DNA of 64,000 bases from Phoenix dactylifera (taxonomy: Eukaryota; Streptophyta; Magnoliopsida; Arecales; Arecaceae), in NCBI RefSeq assembly GCF_009389715.1, contig NC_052399.1:20701045-20765044 (forward strand), in the 5' to 3' direction. Below the pieces are notes generated by a model. The model was not told where the DNA came from, did no database searches, and saw only the letters and a list, made by a program, of their open reading frames with translations. Both the position numbers and the translations under genes were made by a program. The number at the start of each line of letters is the position of its first letter. The first letter of the stretch is position 1. Positions 33,501 to 45,490 of the stretch are shown in pieces.

Positions 33501-35136
33501 TTTCAGAATTTTTTTAACCTGGTCCCTAGTGGCTGTATACACTTATATCCTAAAATGCACGGTTACAAATAACTTGGTGCACACAGCTATAAGTGTGTGC
33601 AGGAATAGTATAATTGTGTGCAGGGACGATATAACTATGTACTGATGTACAAGAACTAGTATAAGCGTGTGCAAATCTTGTGTAAGTGTGTGCAGGACTA
33701 AACATTAAATGTTAGTGGTTAAAGGACTGCCTGTTGAAGTCTGGTCAAAGAAACGACTGGATGTTAAGTTCCCCTTTTTCTTTTTTGTTTACGAGAGGGG
33801 ACACAGGGTCTCCCAGTGGAGAGGGTACGGTCTTGGTGGGTTGGAGAGTTAGGCTACTTCTACAAGTGCATTGCTCTGGCCTGTTTCTACACAACATTGT
33901 TGCTCAAGCTATGACTAAGCCTGACTGCTGCCATCTGATTGGCGCCATCTCAATATGTATGGTTGAGAAGAGAATATTCAATAAATTGTATGAGATCGAT
34001 GAGTCAGTATCATGATTTTGCAAATATGTTTCTATTCTAATTTCCTTGAAAGTTTAATTGCTGTGTTATGAAAGGAAAGGTCCTTTGACTTGGTTTTGTA
34101 GGACAGGAAGATGATTTGATTTATAACCACATGTTGTGCTTCTGGTTAATATATCTTATCCAGCTTGGCTTGGCTAAATGGGATTACATGTTTGTGGTCA
34201 TTTGAAAGTGATGAAATAAGATAATTCCATTTTCTTTACAGGTGGAGATAAATTATCAAGCATTAAAGATGCCTTTTTTGACAGTGACCTTTATTGGACC
34301 ATGCACTTAGTTGGAAGATAACAAGGGCATAGTGACGTGGAAATAACAAGGTGGAATCTACTCAACAATGATTTAGACATGGAAAATGGTGAGGATGGAA
34401 TCATAAGCTTGAAAACTTGTAAAAGTTGCAGTTTTTGACTCTTGTAGTTATGTTTCATATACCTTAGGTCGAAAGATAAGCCGTTTTAGGTTCTAGTGCG
34501 ATTGCTCTCTCCTCCTAAGAGATTTCCAAGGACTGTTGAGTTCTGTGTTGTTGCCTTGATACAGTATCTCAAACAGTTCGTTTAAGCTTACTTATTGGAA
34601 ATTTCCATTTATGCATATATTTTTTAATAAGGTAATGCCGGGGAGTCTTTTGCATGACATGTTGTTTAAAGAAGAGATAAGTAATATAATACTCAAGAAT
34701 TTTGATTTTTTTTCCATCCAAGGCCTTAATCTTGCGTTGCATAATTTCTAGTATTACCATTTGTGGTGATCTAGTTTTGAACATGTCTGCTCTTACACTT
34801 GCTGGTATTCTACTTCTGAGAGTTTATTTCTCTTATCTCTGTATGTTATATATACCTGTGTTTCTGCTTGTGCATATTTGTAAATGTATATGCACCCGTG
34901 CATTTGTCTTACGTGCGTGATCTGGTGTGCTTGTGTGCATTGGCATGTGAATGCATGACTACTTGGTTCCTGGCGGTCCATCTTTCTCAGAAATTTACAT
35001 GAAAATTTATTCACTATTATGTTAATTTACAGAAAAGCTTGGGTTTAAATTATTGTTTCATCCTATGTAATTGCTCTACCAATATTCATGAGGATTTGAG
35101 CCTATTGTATGTTGGTCTTTTGTAAACCTTTAATAG
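30590..35136 (+). other. presumed leader intron of the PPI1-like gene
   Basis: About 4.5 kb with no supported coding exon. It contains a run of diverged GGTATGG words (32,960-33,080) and a diverged minisatellite with GTGTGCAGGA words (33,580-33,705). Further small non-coding exons cannot be excluded. Confidence 0.4.
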
Positions 35137-35141
35137 AAATT

Positions 35142-38100
35142 ATGGGCATGGAGGCCGACGGAGCTAATATAACTCCAAGCCAGGTCAAGGAAGGAATTAA
35201 AGGAGACAATATATTTCTTGCTGAAATGGATAGCAAGACAAAACCTAATCAGGGACAGAGACTCGATGGACCGAACAAATTTGAATCAGTGAATGGTTCA
35301 CATGGAGTGAATGGAGAGAGCAAAGAGGGAGGTCATCTTGCCAATGTCAATTTCCCAAAGGATGCTGTAGATGAGTGGCCAGCACCGAAGCAAATTCATA
35401 CCTTCTACTTTGTCAAGTACCGTTCTTATGAAGACCCAAAACTGAAGGCAATGATTGAACAAGCTGACAAGGAGATTCAAAAGAAGAATCAAGCTCGATT
35501 CCAGATAACTGAAGCGTTAAAGGCCAAAAGGGTACGCTACTCCAAATTTGATTGTCCTTGTTGTTTTCTTTTAGTTTTGTTGGGTGAATTAGCTTCACTA
35601 GTACTTTATTCATTACAATATACTGCTAACATGTCATGACAGGAAAAATTCAAACAGGCAGTAAAGTGGTCCCTTTGATATTAAACCTTATTTTGCCTTT
35701 TCGTTTCTTCCCCTTCTCTTGATGCAGTCTGAGAGAGCACAAGTCATTTCGCAATTAAAGCCTTTGACCGCGGAGGACAAACAATACCGTATGATTATGG
35801 ATGAGAAGAGAAAAGAAATGAAACCTTTTCAAGAAGCTTTGGGCAAGCTGCGTACTGCAAATAATGATGTGAGGGAGAAAGGCATGGGTTTATGCTCTTC
35901 AGAGGGAGAGCTTAATGAACTTGTGAGTCAAGCTGTTCTATTTCTTTAGTTTTCCCATGCCCTGCTCTAACTGCACCTGTCTCTTTCTTCCACGCTAATG
36001 TAACAGATACAAAGCCTGCATTATCGGATGCAACATGAGAGCCTCACTTTAGTTGAGGAGAAGCAGTTGATAAAGGAGATCAAACTGCTTGAAGGAACAA
36101 GAGAAAAGGTTATTGCTAATGCTGCTATGAAAGCAAAAATTCAGGACACTTTAGGTCAGAGGGAAGCTATTCAAGACCAGGTCAAAGTAAGTTCACATTC
36201 TTTCTGCATGATATCTAATTTAATCCTCTAATCTTATTCTGTACTTTAAAATCTTGTGATGTCGCTGATTTTGATTATATTCTTGCAGTTACTAGGTGGT
36301 AACATTGATGGAGTGAGAAAGGAAAAACAAGCAGTTAGGACGAAAATCAGACAACTTGAAGAAGAACTGAAGTTCATTGATGATGAAATAAATTCCTTTC
36401 AGGAGGAGTTGATTGCTGTGAATGAGAAGAGGAACAAAGCATTTGAAACTCTCAATGAATTGAGGAAAGCACGTGATGAAGCAGTACGATTCTTTTCATC
36501 TAATTCCAGCTCTTAAAAGAAATTCCTTCCAATTTTAAGCGTACAATTTAGTTTGTTTCATGGACTTACACCTGTTATTTTAATGCTGACATGATTTACT
36601 TTTTGTTATCATGTTTAGTATCATAAACTTTTATCAATAACTTTTTAAAATATATTTGCAGGTTCCATATGGACGTAACTTTAAACCTTCTTTCAATTTC
36701 TAATTTTAATGGGCTAGTATCTGTATTTTTATTCAGTTTGGGGAAACAAATAGGCATATTTTGGAACTTGTAGTTGCCGTAGACAAATAGCAAACAGCGG
36801 TCATGCCAAATTTGCCAAAACTCAGATATCTAGGGTGCCATGCTTGATACAGAATCTCATTCTTGCACATGGTTCTTGATGCCTTCAACTTGATCTCCTA
36901 CATAGAATAGTCCATTGCAAGTGTTCTGTCAAGATAAGCTATGTTTCCATTTTCAAGTAGTGTTGTTTTTTTCTCTCCATTTTAGATCCATGAATCATGT
37001 CTTATGAAATCAATAAAATCCAAGGTCTATAATCTCGGTATGGGTATCGTTTCAGTACCTTATCAGTATGGTACAATATACCTCTGTGCCAAAATAGTTC
37101 TCTAACAATTTTTCTCAATTTTTATTTTGGTATGCCTCGGTATGGAATAGTACGCACCTCGGTCCGTCTCGGTATAGGTCGATACACCTCGGTATGGGGT
37201 GGTACGGGATGGTACGACAGACCATGATAAAATCAATTCATGTAAGTGGGTCTACATAACTCGATATCACTCTACATCCCTATGCTTTCTAGTTATTCAT
37301 GTCCCAACATGATTCTAGAGCTGTGCTTTCTACTCTCCCCAAATCTGCTATGATGCTTGGTTTTGGTTTAGGTTATTAATTCAGCAAGTATGTCAGTTCT
37401 CTATCAAGGACTCAAAACCACGAGTAATTTTTAGCAGTCAAGAAATCAAGATCTAATGAAATATCAATTTTAGTGACATTTAAATCTTCTGCATTCTCTT
37501 AGCAGTTTTGTTCTCTGCCTTCGCCATGTTTTATGTTTAGTCTATGAAAATAGAACCATCCCTAGAAGACTAAGATCAAAATTTGTGCCCATTTTTTGAA
37601 AATGACAGTTATAGGCATTGTTTGGAGGCTTCAATCTCCATTATCCGCATCTGTTCACATATTTACGTGCATCTAGACAGCTCTTGGATATCCAATAGTG
37701 GAAATGCGAGTGATTCTAACTCCAGCCAAAGGCTCAGGCATTCTAAAGTGTGAGAAAATCTTACTACTTACAGTAAATATATGGAGAATTATATAAAATA
37801 TCCAGATGTATAATGGATTGCATAGGTTGTCTATAATCTGAATCTAAGATTTATGATAAGCTAGATAATGATAACCAAAAATAGTTCTAGACTTTCTTAA
37901 TCCAATACCACATTAACCACAAGTCCAAATGGAGGAAGTATGGTTCTGAGCTAATAAGTAGGTACCTAACTTGGCGTCATCAGTTTTATATGTAACCTTG
38001 TCTGGCTATCCTAACTTACGTTCTTTTTTTCTTCATGGTATCCAGCCAACAATTTCTTGTCAATGCAATGGAGGTATTTAATGGGATTGTATCATTTAAG

Positions 38101-39568
38101 AGCGAGATATCTTTATTAGAAATACTTTGTAGGCTTTTGCATCTGTAATGAATTTGGGCTAGCTTGCTGGGTGGATATTGGGGTTGTCTAATTGTTAATA
38201 CTATTGCACAAATAGATTCTGAATTTTTAATCATCATTACTAAAATTTAAGTGGCAGTGCACTTTTACATGTTTGTTCTCTAGATTCCTTTCTGAATTAC
38301 TTTTGGGTGCATTTATTTGCAAAGATGGTGCATTATATCATCTTACCATATTTAAGCTTTAGCGAGGCTGCAAAGATGGGTGGTCAACATGGTATAGCTG
38401 CATAGTTTCTATGCTGCATATGCCTGATGCTGGTTTTGATACTTCGGTTTCAGAACGCATGTTGCTTCCAAAACCGTTCTCTCTTAAACACTGCCAGGGC
38501 TCTTGCTGCAAAGAAGGATATAGCAGCACTGCAACAGCTTGCTCATGCTGAGGTTTGTCATGAATATATATTTTCTTTTTTCCTATCAATTCAGGTTTTT
38601 GTATTAATCTATTTTTTTCGCACATTAGGTAGAGAAATTTATGTCACAGTGGAGCAGTAATAAAGCCTTCAGAGATGATTATGAGAAGAGGATATTGCCA
38701 TTCCTTGACATTCGACAGCTTAGCAGGGACGGACGGATGAGGAACCTTGACGAAAAGCCAACTGTTTCCGAGGGACCACCATCCACAATACCAGAGACTT
38801 GGCCAGCTAAAATGAGTGTGAAGCGAGTGAAGGAGGATTTGAACCCGGCTCCACTACATGATACTCTCACTAGTCACAAGGTACATGATGATGGCAATAC
38901 TAAATCAATTGAGATCGCATCAGAAGGAAAGATGAGTGGTCCTATGGACAGTGAGCACACTTCAGCAACTGAGAAATCCCAGAAGGAGTCTTCAAAAGTT
39001 GAAGAGATTGATAGTGTAAAGTTGAAGGAGATGATAAGAGATGAGGAGATTGCAAAAGCTAAGTTGGCTTTGGAGAGGAAGAAGAAGCTAGCTGAGAAAG
39101 CAGCAGCAAAAGCAGCAGTCAGAGCTCAAAAGCAAGCTGAAAAGAAACTCAAGGCAAGTGTTGGTTATTCTTCTTATTTAGTTTTTCTGCTGATGAACTA
39201 CTTAAATATCATGTGTTGTCTTCACATTTGAAATCCTTTTATAATTCATACAGGAGAAGGAGAAGAGAGCTAATAAGAAGGCTGGGACAACTGCCCCTGC
39301 TTCTCCTGCTGAGCAGACTGAAATGGACATGAAGGTCGTGGAGCCACAAGAAACCAATGTGAATGTAGATGCCCCAGTTTTTGAAATAAGTAAAGAAAAA
39401 GAAAAAGGTAGGTTTAGAAATCGCCCAAAAGGTCAGGCTCCACTCCCAAGGGTCGTCATTAAGAGGAAGAAGCCACCGCATTCATATTGGTTATGGGCTG
39501 CTCCAGTGATATTGATGGCTCTGGTGCTTGTGTTGTTGGGATGCTACTACACTTTTGGGAGAAACTGA
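35142..39568 (+). CDS. PPI1: proton pump-interactor 1-like protein, complete, 632 aa
   Basis: PPI1 proteins bind the regulatory C-terminus of the plasma-membrane H+-ATPase and stimulate it; they are tail-anchored to membranes. Seven coding exons, all phase 0: 35142-35531, 35728-35922, 36007-36186, 36289-36483, 38454-38552, 38629-39153 and 39254-39568. Visible features are the family signature FYFVKYRSYEDPKLK, long charged coiled coils through the middle, a Lys/Ala/Glu-rich segment near residues 480-530, and a C-terminal hydrophobic helix (WAAPVILMALVLVLLG) close to the stop. Length fits the family (about 600 residues). ATG codons at 35142 and 35148 are both possible starts. Intron 6 uses a GC donor (AAG before GCAAGT at 39154). 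An AATAAA signal lies at 39780. Confidence 0.93.
36484..38453 (+). other. intron 4 of the PPI1-like gene with repeat debris
   Basis: Nearly 2 kb. Around 36,990-37,225 lies a cluster of GGTATGG/CTCGGTATG words and their reverse complements, resembling a worn palindromic repeat. No exon is seen. Confidence 0.45.
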
Positions 39569-39779
39569 GCTTTGACTAGTCTATATTCAAGGTGTATGCG
39601 AGTTTTGCAGGAAGGGGAAACTTTGTTAGACGATCAACTTATACTACTGTCCATATAGAGAGTGAATACCGTGTGTAGAAACTCTGTAAGGTAGGCTCAT
39701 GCATCACTGGGTTTTCGTTGAACAGCATGCGATCCACTTTGTTGTTAAAGATTATGTAACTTTAAAATATGTTGTTTGG

Positions 39780-39785
39780 AATAAA
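39780..39785 (+). terminator. polyadenylation signal of the PPI1-like gene
   Basis: AATAAA about 210 bases after the stop codon. This is a motif match only. Confidence 0.4.
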
Positions 39786-39799
39786 ACAATTGCATGTTG

Positions 39800-41754
39800 T
39801 TGTGAGATCATCATATATGGATTTTATTTGTTCTTTTATGTTGAATTATCTTACAGAATTCTTCCAACAATAACTCTCATGGGGTGGATCATCTTCATTG
39901 ATAAACAGAGCAGGGTGCTGAATGAATAAATGCAGTCATGTTTAAGGCGAGGTTGTTGTTCTGTCATGTTTAAGGCGAGGTCGCTGTTGATTTCTCATAT
40001 GTGTACACTCTTTCAACTTGCAATGCATTTATTTTTTCTGGTGCATGCAACAGGTTACAACCAAGTGATGAAGGGGATCAGTAGCCCTGTCTTTTACTAT
40101 AGCTGTTCTTCAATCTGCAATTTTGTAGCTTGAATGAGATGAATTGACATATGTACTTCATTCAGTCTTTATATTTTATACGGTGCCTTAAAGTCGCCTA
40201 TTTGTTTTACCTTATTTTTCATGCATGTGAAGTAGCATGCATGGACTGACCATAAGATATCTGTTATTCGGCAGAAAAATATATTCAGCAAAATTACCAT
40301 TTATTTGCTTGCTTCTATCGTGGACATGGTGGTCCTCGAGGTGGTTTACCGCAGCAGTGGCAACCTTGGTCAGCAGAGCTACAAGGAACTGGAAGCTTCA
40401 GAGTACTTATGGGAGAACTTTAATGGGGTTGATGCATATTTTATAGGTCTTGTTCTTCAATTGTTGTTGCAGAGCATCGAACTTTGTTGAATTGAGACGG
40501 GGGATCCTGGCGATGCCCGACATGCATTGGATCCCAATGAAACAGTTTAATGCGTCCAAGGACTTCCCGTGCGGTTGGAAGCATACAAGCTCGGGCCTAA
40601 ACGCACGCCCATGCGCAAAATATCAACCCCAATAACTACAAACAGCGGCATATCATCGATGTGATAACTGGCCTCTTTAATCCACCCACCTTTCTCGCCA
40701 TTTCCAATGGGAGATGAGTTGTGTTTTTTAAGGGAATCGGAGATCAGTTGTTAAATGCTTGGAAATGCACTACGAGAGTGTTTGATTCACTAAGTAGAAA
40801 GGACTAAAAGAATGGTTCAGGCGAGGGGCATAGTCATTCTTTGGCTTGTGGTCTTGCTCTTTCCAATCCCCAAATCCGCGAAGGGTGTTCATTGAGTAGA
40901 AGAGAAGGCAAAGAGGTTCGTCAGGCACCGACCACCTCCTCCTCCTCCTCTCTTTATCAAGCCACCATTTCACCTTCCACCAGTGTCGTTGGGCTCCTCG
41001 ATGCTTCACTGCGTCCTGGTCCGTTCTCTTTCTCATGCCTCCACTTTGATGTCTGTGATTATAGCTATGGGATTTGAATAGATTCCACTGGCCTAACACA
41101 CGACGCTGCCGGCAGTCCATTGATGGGTTAGCTTGCATTCTTATGATGCTGATTTTGAGGTAATCCCGTCAAGAGTGTGGAGCGTGTCAATCGCGCAAGT
41201 CAAGATTTCGAACCTAATCTAATTTTTCTCGAAAGCAACAACAACAAAAAAAAAATCTTGGAGCTAACTAATTAACTGAATAAAAAATAATTTGATTATT
41301 CAAAATTGTAACTCTAAAAAGATAATTGAATATTTAGCTGGTTTAATATGTGTCTATAATATTCAGCTGACATGACTGGTCCACAAGGCCAATGTCATCA
41401 AATTTCTTTGCCCCTTTCTCCAGAACATAACCAAATTGAGGGTTTTTTTTTTTTAATCTTTTTTTGTTGTTCGACTTACAACTTTATTGATGCAACATGT
41501 TACTACAAGTTTGAGTACGAAAAGCTTTCTGGATGGAATTTATTACAACTAGAACATGATTATTACCAATTTCAATCCATTACCTTCCTATTAGGGTTGA
41601 AGTGGAACTCATGAATCAAGCGTCCAGGACTGCTAGTATTGGTTGTTTCAACCCATAAAACCAGTAGGAGAAGCTAATCAATTAAATTAACTGCACCAAT
41701 GTACACAACTTCACATTAAAAAGAGTTTTCTACCATCTATTATATATACCATGA
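39800..41754. other. intergenic DNA without recognised genes
   Basis: Contains a 28-base tandem duplication of GTCATGTTTAAGGCGAGGT at 39,935 and 39,963. Open frames are short and unrelated to known families. Confidence 0.5.
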
Positions 41755-42522
41755 AGGCTTGTTTAGTTGGGATACGTCGAATTACAGAATAATAAAATAA
41801 TTTTTAGAAATTATTTATCTAAAAAAATAATTATGAAGAATAATAAATTTTAGCACATTTGGTTAGTAAAAAAATTACTCTAAACAATGGTATCAAGAAA
41901 AAATTACTATGTTTGGTTGGAGATAATCTTATATAAAAATATTACCAAACTTTTAATAATATTCTTAAATAAATAATCTAGATAATAATTTTTTTTCGGT
42001 CTATTTATTGTCCATTTATGGTCCACTTATACAAATATTATCAATATGTGATATTTTGAATATTGAAATATATTTAAATAAATTAATAAACATTTTAAAA
42101 TTAATTATACACATATTAAAAAATATATTTCTTATTATAAATAAATTTTAGTATGTTTTGGCATATAAATAAATATATTAATTATTAATAAATCCTATGT
42201 TAGATTTATTGATAATCAATAAATATTTATAAATTATTATCTAATAATTAACTGATATTTATTTATAAATATTTTATTATATTATTATTTATAAATTGTT
42301 AATCAATATATTAATATAATTATATTAATATAACATAAGTGAGGGTATGTTCGTTAAAAAAATGATATTTGCAGATTACCTTCAGTCGATAATCTAATCT
42401 GGTATTTATTTTATTTTTTTAAAAAAATAAATATAAGATATGTCATTTATTATATCTAACAGAGTAATCTAATATGAGACTTAATTTTTTATACTATATT
42501 ACTTCCAACCAAATGGACCTTA
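41755..42522. mobile_element. AT-rich fold-back element (MITE-like)
   Basis: The ends are approximate inverted repeats: AGGCTTGTTTAGTTGGGA at the left and TCCAACCAAATGGACCTT at the right. The interior of about 730 bases is extremely AT-rich and non-coding. Flanking words (AAAAAG.TTTT.TACCATC) occur on both sides, at about 41,718 and 42,541. Superfamily not determined. Confidence 0.45.
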
Positions 42523-42637
42523 AATATATTACTTCAATTTTAAAAAGTTTTTACCATCCATTTTATACACCTTAAACACATTACTTAAATTTTGTGGGTT
42601 GAAGTAAAAAATGTAAAACCAAAATCCACCAATCTGA

Positions 42638-43091
42638 GGGCTCGTTTGATTCGCGGAAAGCATTTTTTTTCTTTTAGAACTATGATTCCTGGAAAACAGA
42701 TTTTTGAAAAAGGACATCTGACAAAGTACTTTTGGAATGTTTGGTTGACAATGGAAAAATGATAGATTTGCAGAGTGCCTATGTTTGGTTGACCATCCAC
42801 TTTTTTGAAAAAGTTATATGTAATTTCTATTATACTTTTAATAAAAATTAAGACTTTAATACCTTATTAATATTGAAAGGCTATTTTAGAAAAATAAAAA
42901 TAGTATAATTTTCGATTCATGAAAAAGTAATTTTTTCATTTTTTTATGAATTTTTTTTTCATAAAACATAAAAATTATATTTTTATAAAAAATTATTTTT
43001 TTTATTTTTTTCAAAAAAAATAATCAAATAAGAGGCACCTCGTTGACCGTATTTTTTTCTCTACTTCTCTTTCCGCGAACCAAACCCTCCC
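42638..43091. mobile_element. second MITE-like element with terminal inverted repeats
   Basis: Left end GGGCTCGTTTGATTCGCGG, right end CCGCGAACCAAACCCTCCC: inverted repeats of about 22 bases with a few mismatches, about 450 bases apart. There is no coding capacity. The target duplication is not clear, so I do not name a superfamily. Confidence 0.55.
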
Positions 43092-43261
43092 GAGAAGGAG
43101 AGGGGGGAGAGGATGCACGAGCAGCACGACCGGTTCTCGATGGCGACACTTGCATTCTATTATTCTTAGCATAGAATATTTCTTTGACTTTCCCTATCCC
43201 ACTCCTTTAGGGTGGGTCCCATACACCGCCACCCACAAGCGCTTTAAACCGCAGAACGGGC

Positions 43262-43313
43262 AATAATAATAACAAATAATAATAATAATAGATATTATTA
43301 ATATAATAATAAC
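43262..43313. repeat. AAT-type microsatellite in the Raf-like gene promoter
   Basis: Imperfect AAT/ATA repeats 70-120 bases before the purine-rich region that probably begins the transcript. Confidence 0.7.
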
Positions 43314-44195
43314 GGCTTCAAGTCCCATTTGTTTCCGTATTAGGTACGTCCTTGAATAATTCCAAAACGAGATCACGAGGGAAGCTGAGAAGGAAAGAGA
43401 GACGGCGGCGAGAGGGAGGGAGAGGGACGGATTCCGCACCAGACCCCTCCTTCTCCTACCCTGTGCGACGAAGAGAGAAGCAGTCTGTCTTCGAGGAGGA
43501 GGGGGGGTTTCTTGTTGTCAGCGGGAGGGGCTCCTGTGCGTCTCTCCAGGTGCCTGGCTCCTTCTATGTACGATTCCCGTAATCTCTTCCTGTTGTATTG
43601 AATTATCCGTTTTCTTCTGATTGTTTGAAGTCCAAGATCACTGTTTTCGGTGGTGGGATGTCAGAAAGTGTTTTTTTTCCCCCGAAATCTTAGATGTTTA
43701 TTTAAATATTGCAAAAAAGGAGGGACTTTGATGTGATTTCTTCGTCGCTGGGGAAAATAATTGTGGCGGTTTTGCGTCTTTGCGTCCGATGGGACCCTGG
43801 TCTCGTTGCCTTTTCCTGATAAATTTTGGTTCTTGGATTGTTCTCCGTCCCCCCCTTCCCCTCCCATTTTCCAAATTATCGGATTTGTGAAAGGGCTAGC
43901 AGAGGTGGGAATTTCTTCTTACCCTCCGAGTGGTGCTCTATTTTTTGTCTGATTATGGATTGATCTGGTGGAGACGGTCGTAGGAGTTCTCCCCTTTGAG
44001 GGGTTTGGTCGAAATGGGCGCCCAATCTGGGCTTGGATTGTCTCGTTGATGTGGATCCGAAGGCCGTCCTTAGATGTGCTTAAAGGTGTTCTTGGATCCG
44101 TGTTCCGCTCTCCCCGGCTTTGTCTCAATCTGGGGTTTCTGCCGCGGCTCTGCGTCCGGAATTTGATTGGCTTCGGCTCGGATTTCCGGGGTACA

Positions 44196-45442
44196 ATGGA
44201 GGAGAGCAGCTCTTGGGTGAGGGGGGCCAAGTTCTCGCATGCCGTCTGCCACTGGTTGGATTCTTCTCGGCTGCCGGCGATCCCGCTTTCCAACCAGGCT
44301 GATCGTGATGTGCAGTTGAAGATGAATAGCTCGACTTTGGATCTTTGTACATTGGCATCAGTTTCTTCAGCGACCGATCGACTGAATCAGAAGGACTCGA
44401 TCTGGCATTCTTCTAGCACGCCGTCGTTTCCTTTGCCGTCGCGGCCCGACAGCAATCGTGGATCCAAGCCAGGGAGGTCAAGTTTAGAGAATTCTAGCTT
44501 TTCTTTTCATGGTGATCAAGATTCTAAATGGAAACCGAAGAGTTGGAGTTTACAGTCTTCCAGTTCTTCCTCCGATCAAGATCCTAAATTGAAGCTGAAA
44601 AGTTCCAACTCTTGCGAGGCCTTGGACTCTTCTTCGATAAGGTTCCAATTAGGTTCTGTTTCTCATAAATCAGAGTCACTATCAGATGATGCATGGAAAT
44701 CCAAACCCAAGCAGAGGTCTTTGTCTCCACTTCCAGCTACCATCCTTTCTGATGCCTTCAAAGAAGGTAGGGCTAGTGGGAGGAGATTCTCAACCCCACC
44801 ACCTAGCAGGAAGGGATCAGATAATAGCGTCTTTAGCAAATTGTTCTCCAGAGAAGCCCGTGATCATAATGCTCTCAAATCAAAATCACCTCCCTTCAGT
44901 CCCCCTCTCGAGCACTTGTCCTCTATGAAAGCCTTGGATAAGCATAAGAGTAAGGAGAGTCCCTGGGCGAGATATATGGACCATGGTGGAGGGAGGGTTA
45001 ATGCTGTGGAGACCACCGATGAGTGGATGGTTGATCTTTCCCAGCTGTACCTGGGGCTTAGATTTGCTTCAGGAGCTCATAGTCGGTTGTATCATGGTAT
45101 TTATAAGGATCAGCCTGTTGCTGTGAAAATTATTAGGCAACCTGATGATGATGAAAATGGAGTCATGGCTGCCCGACTGGAGAAACAGTTCACTAGAGAA
45201 GTCACCCTTCTGTCTCATCTCCATCACCGAAATGTAATTAAGGTACCTACCATATATCTATCTTTTGGGTAATCGTTGTTGACTCTGCTCGTTGTTTCCA
45301 TTATATATTTCTTCCGTCAGATTGATCTATTGTGCTTTCAGTGCTTTGCTCTTCTGATTACAACTGAAGAATACCCACCCAATTAACTTGTCTGCACATT
45401 GTGTGTTCCCAGAAGTATAATGATCTCTAATTACTGATTAAT

Positions 45443-45490
<48 letters not shown>

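Noticed and set aside
40237..40635. Three overlapping short open frames after the PPI1-like gene
   Set aside because: No recognisable domain or splice sites; frames overlap each other by chance.
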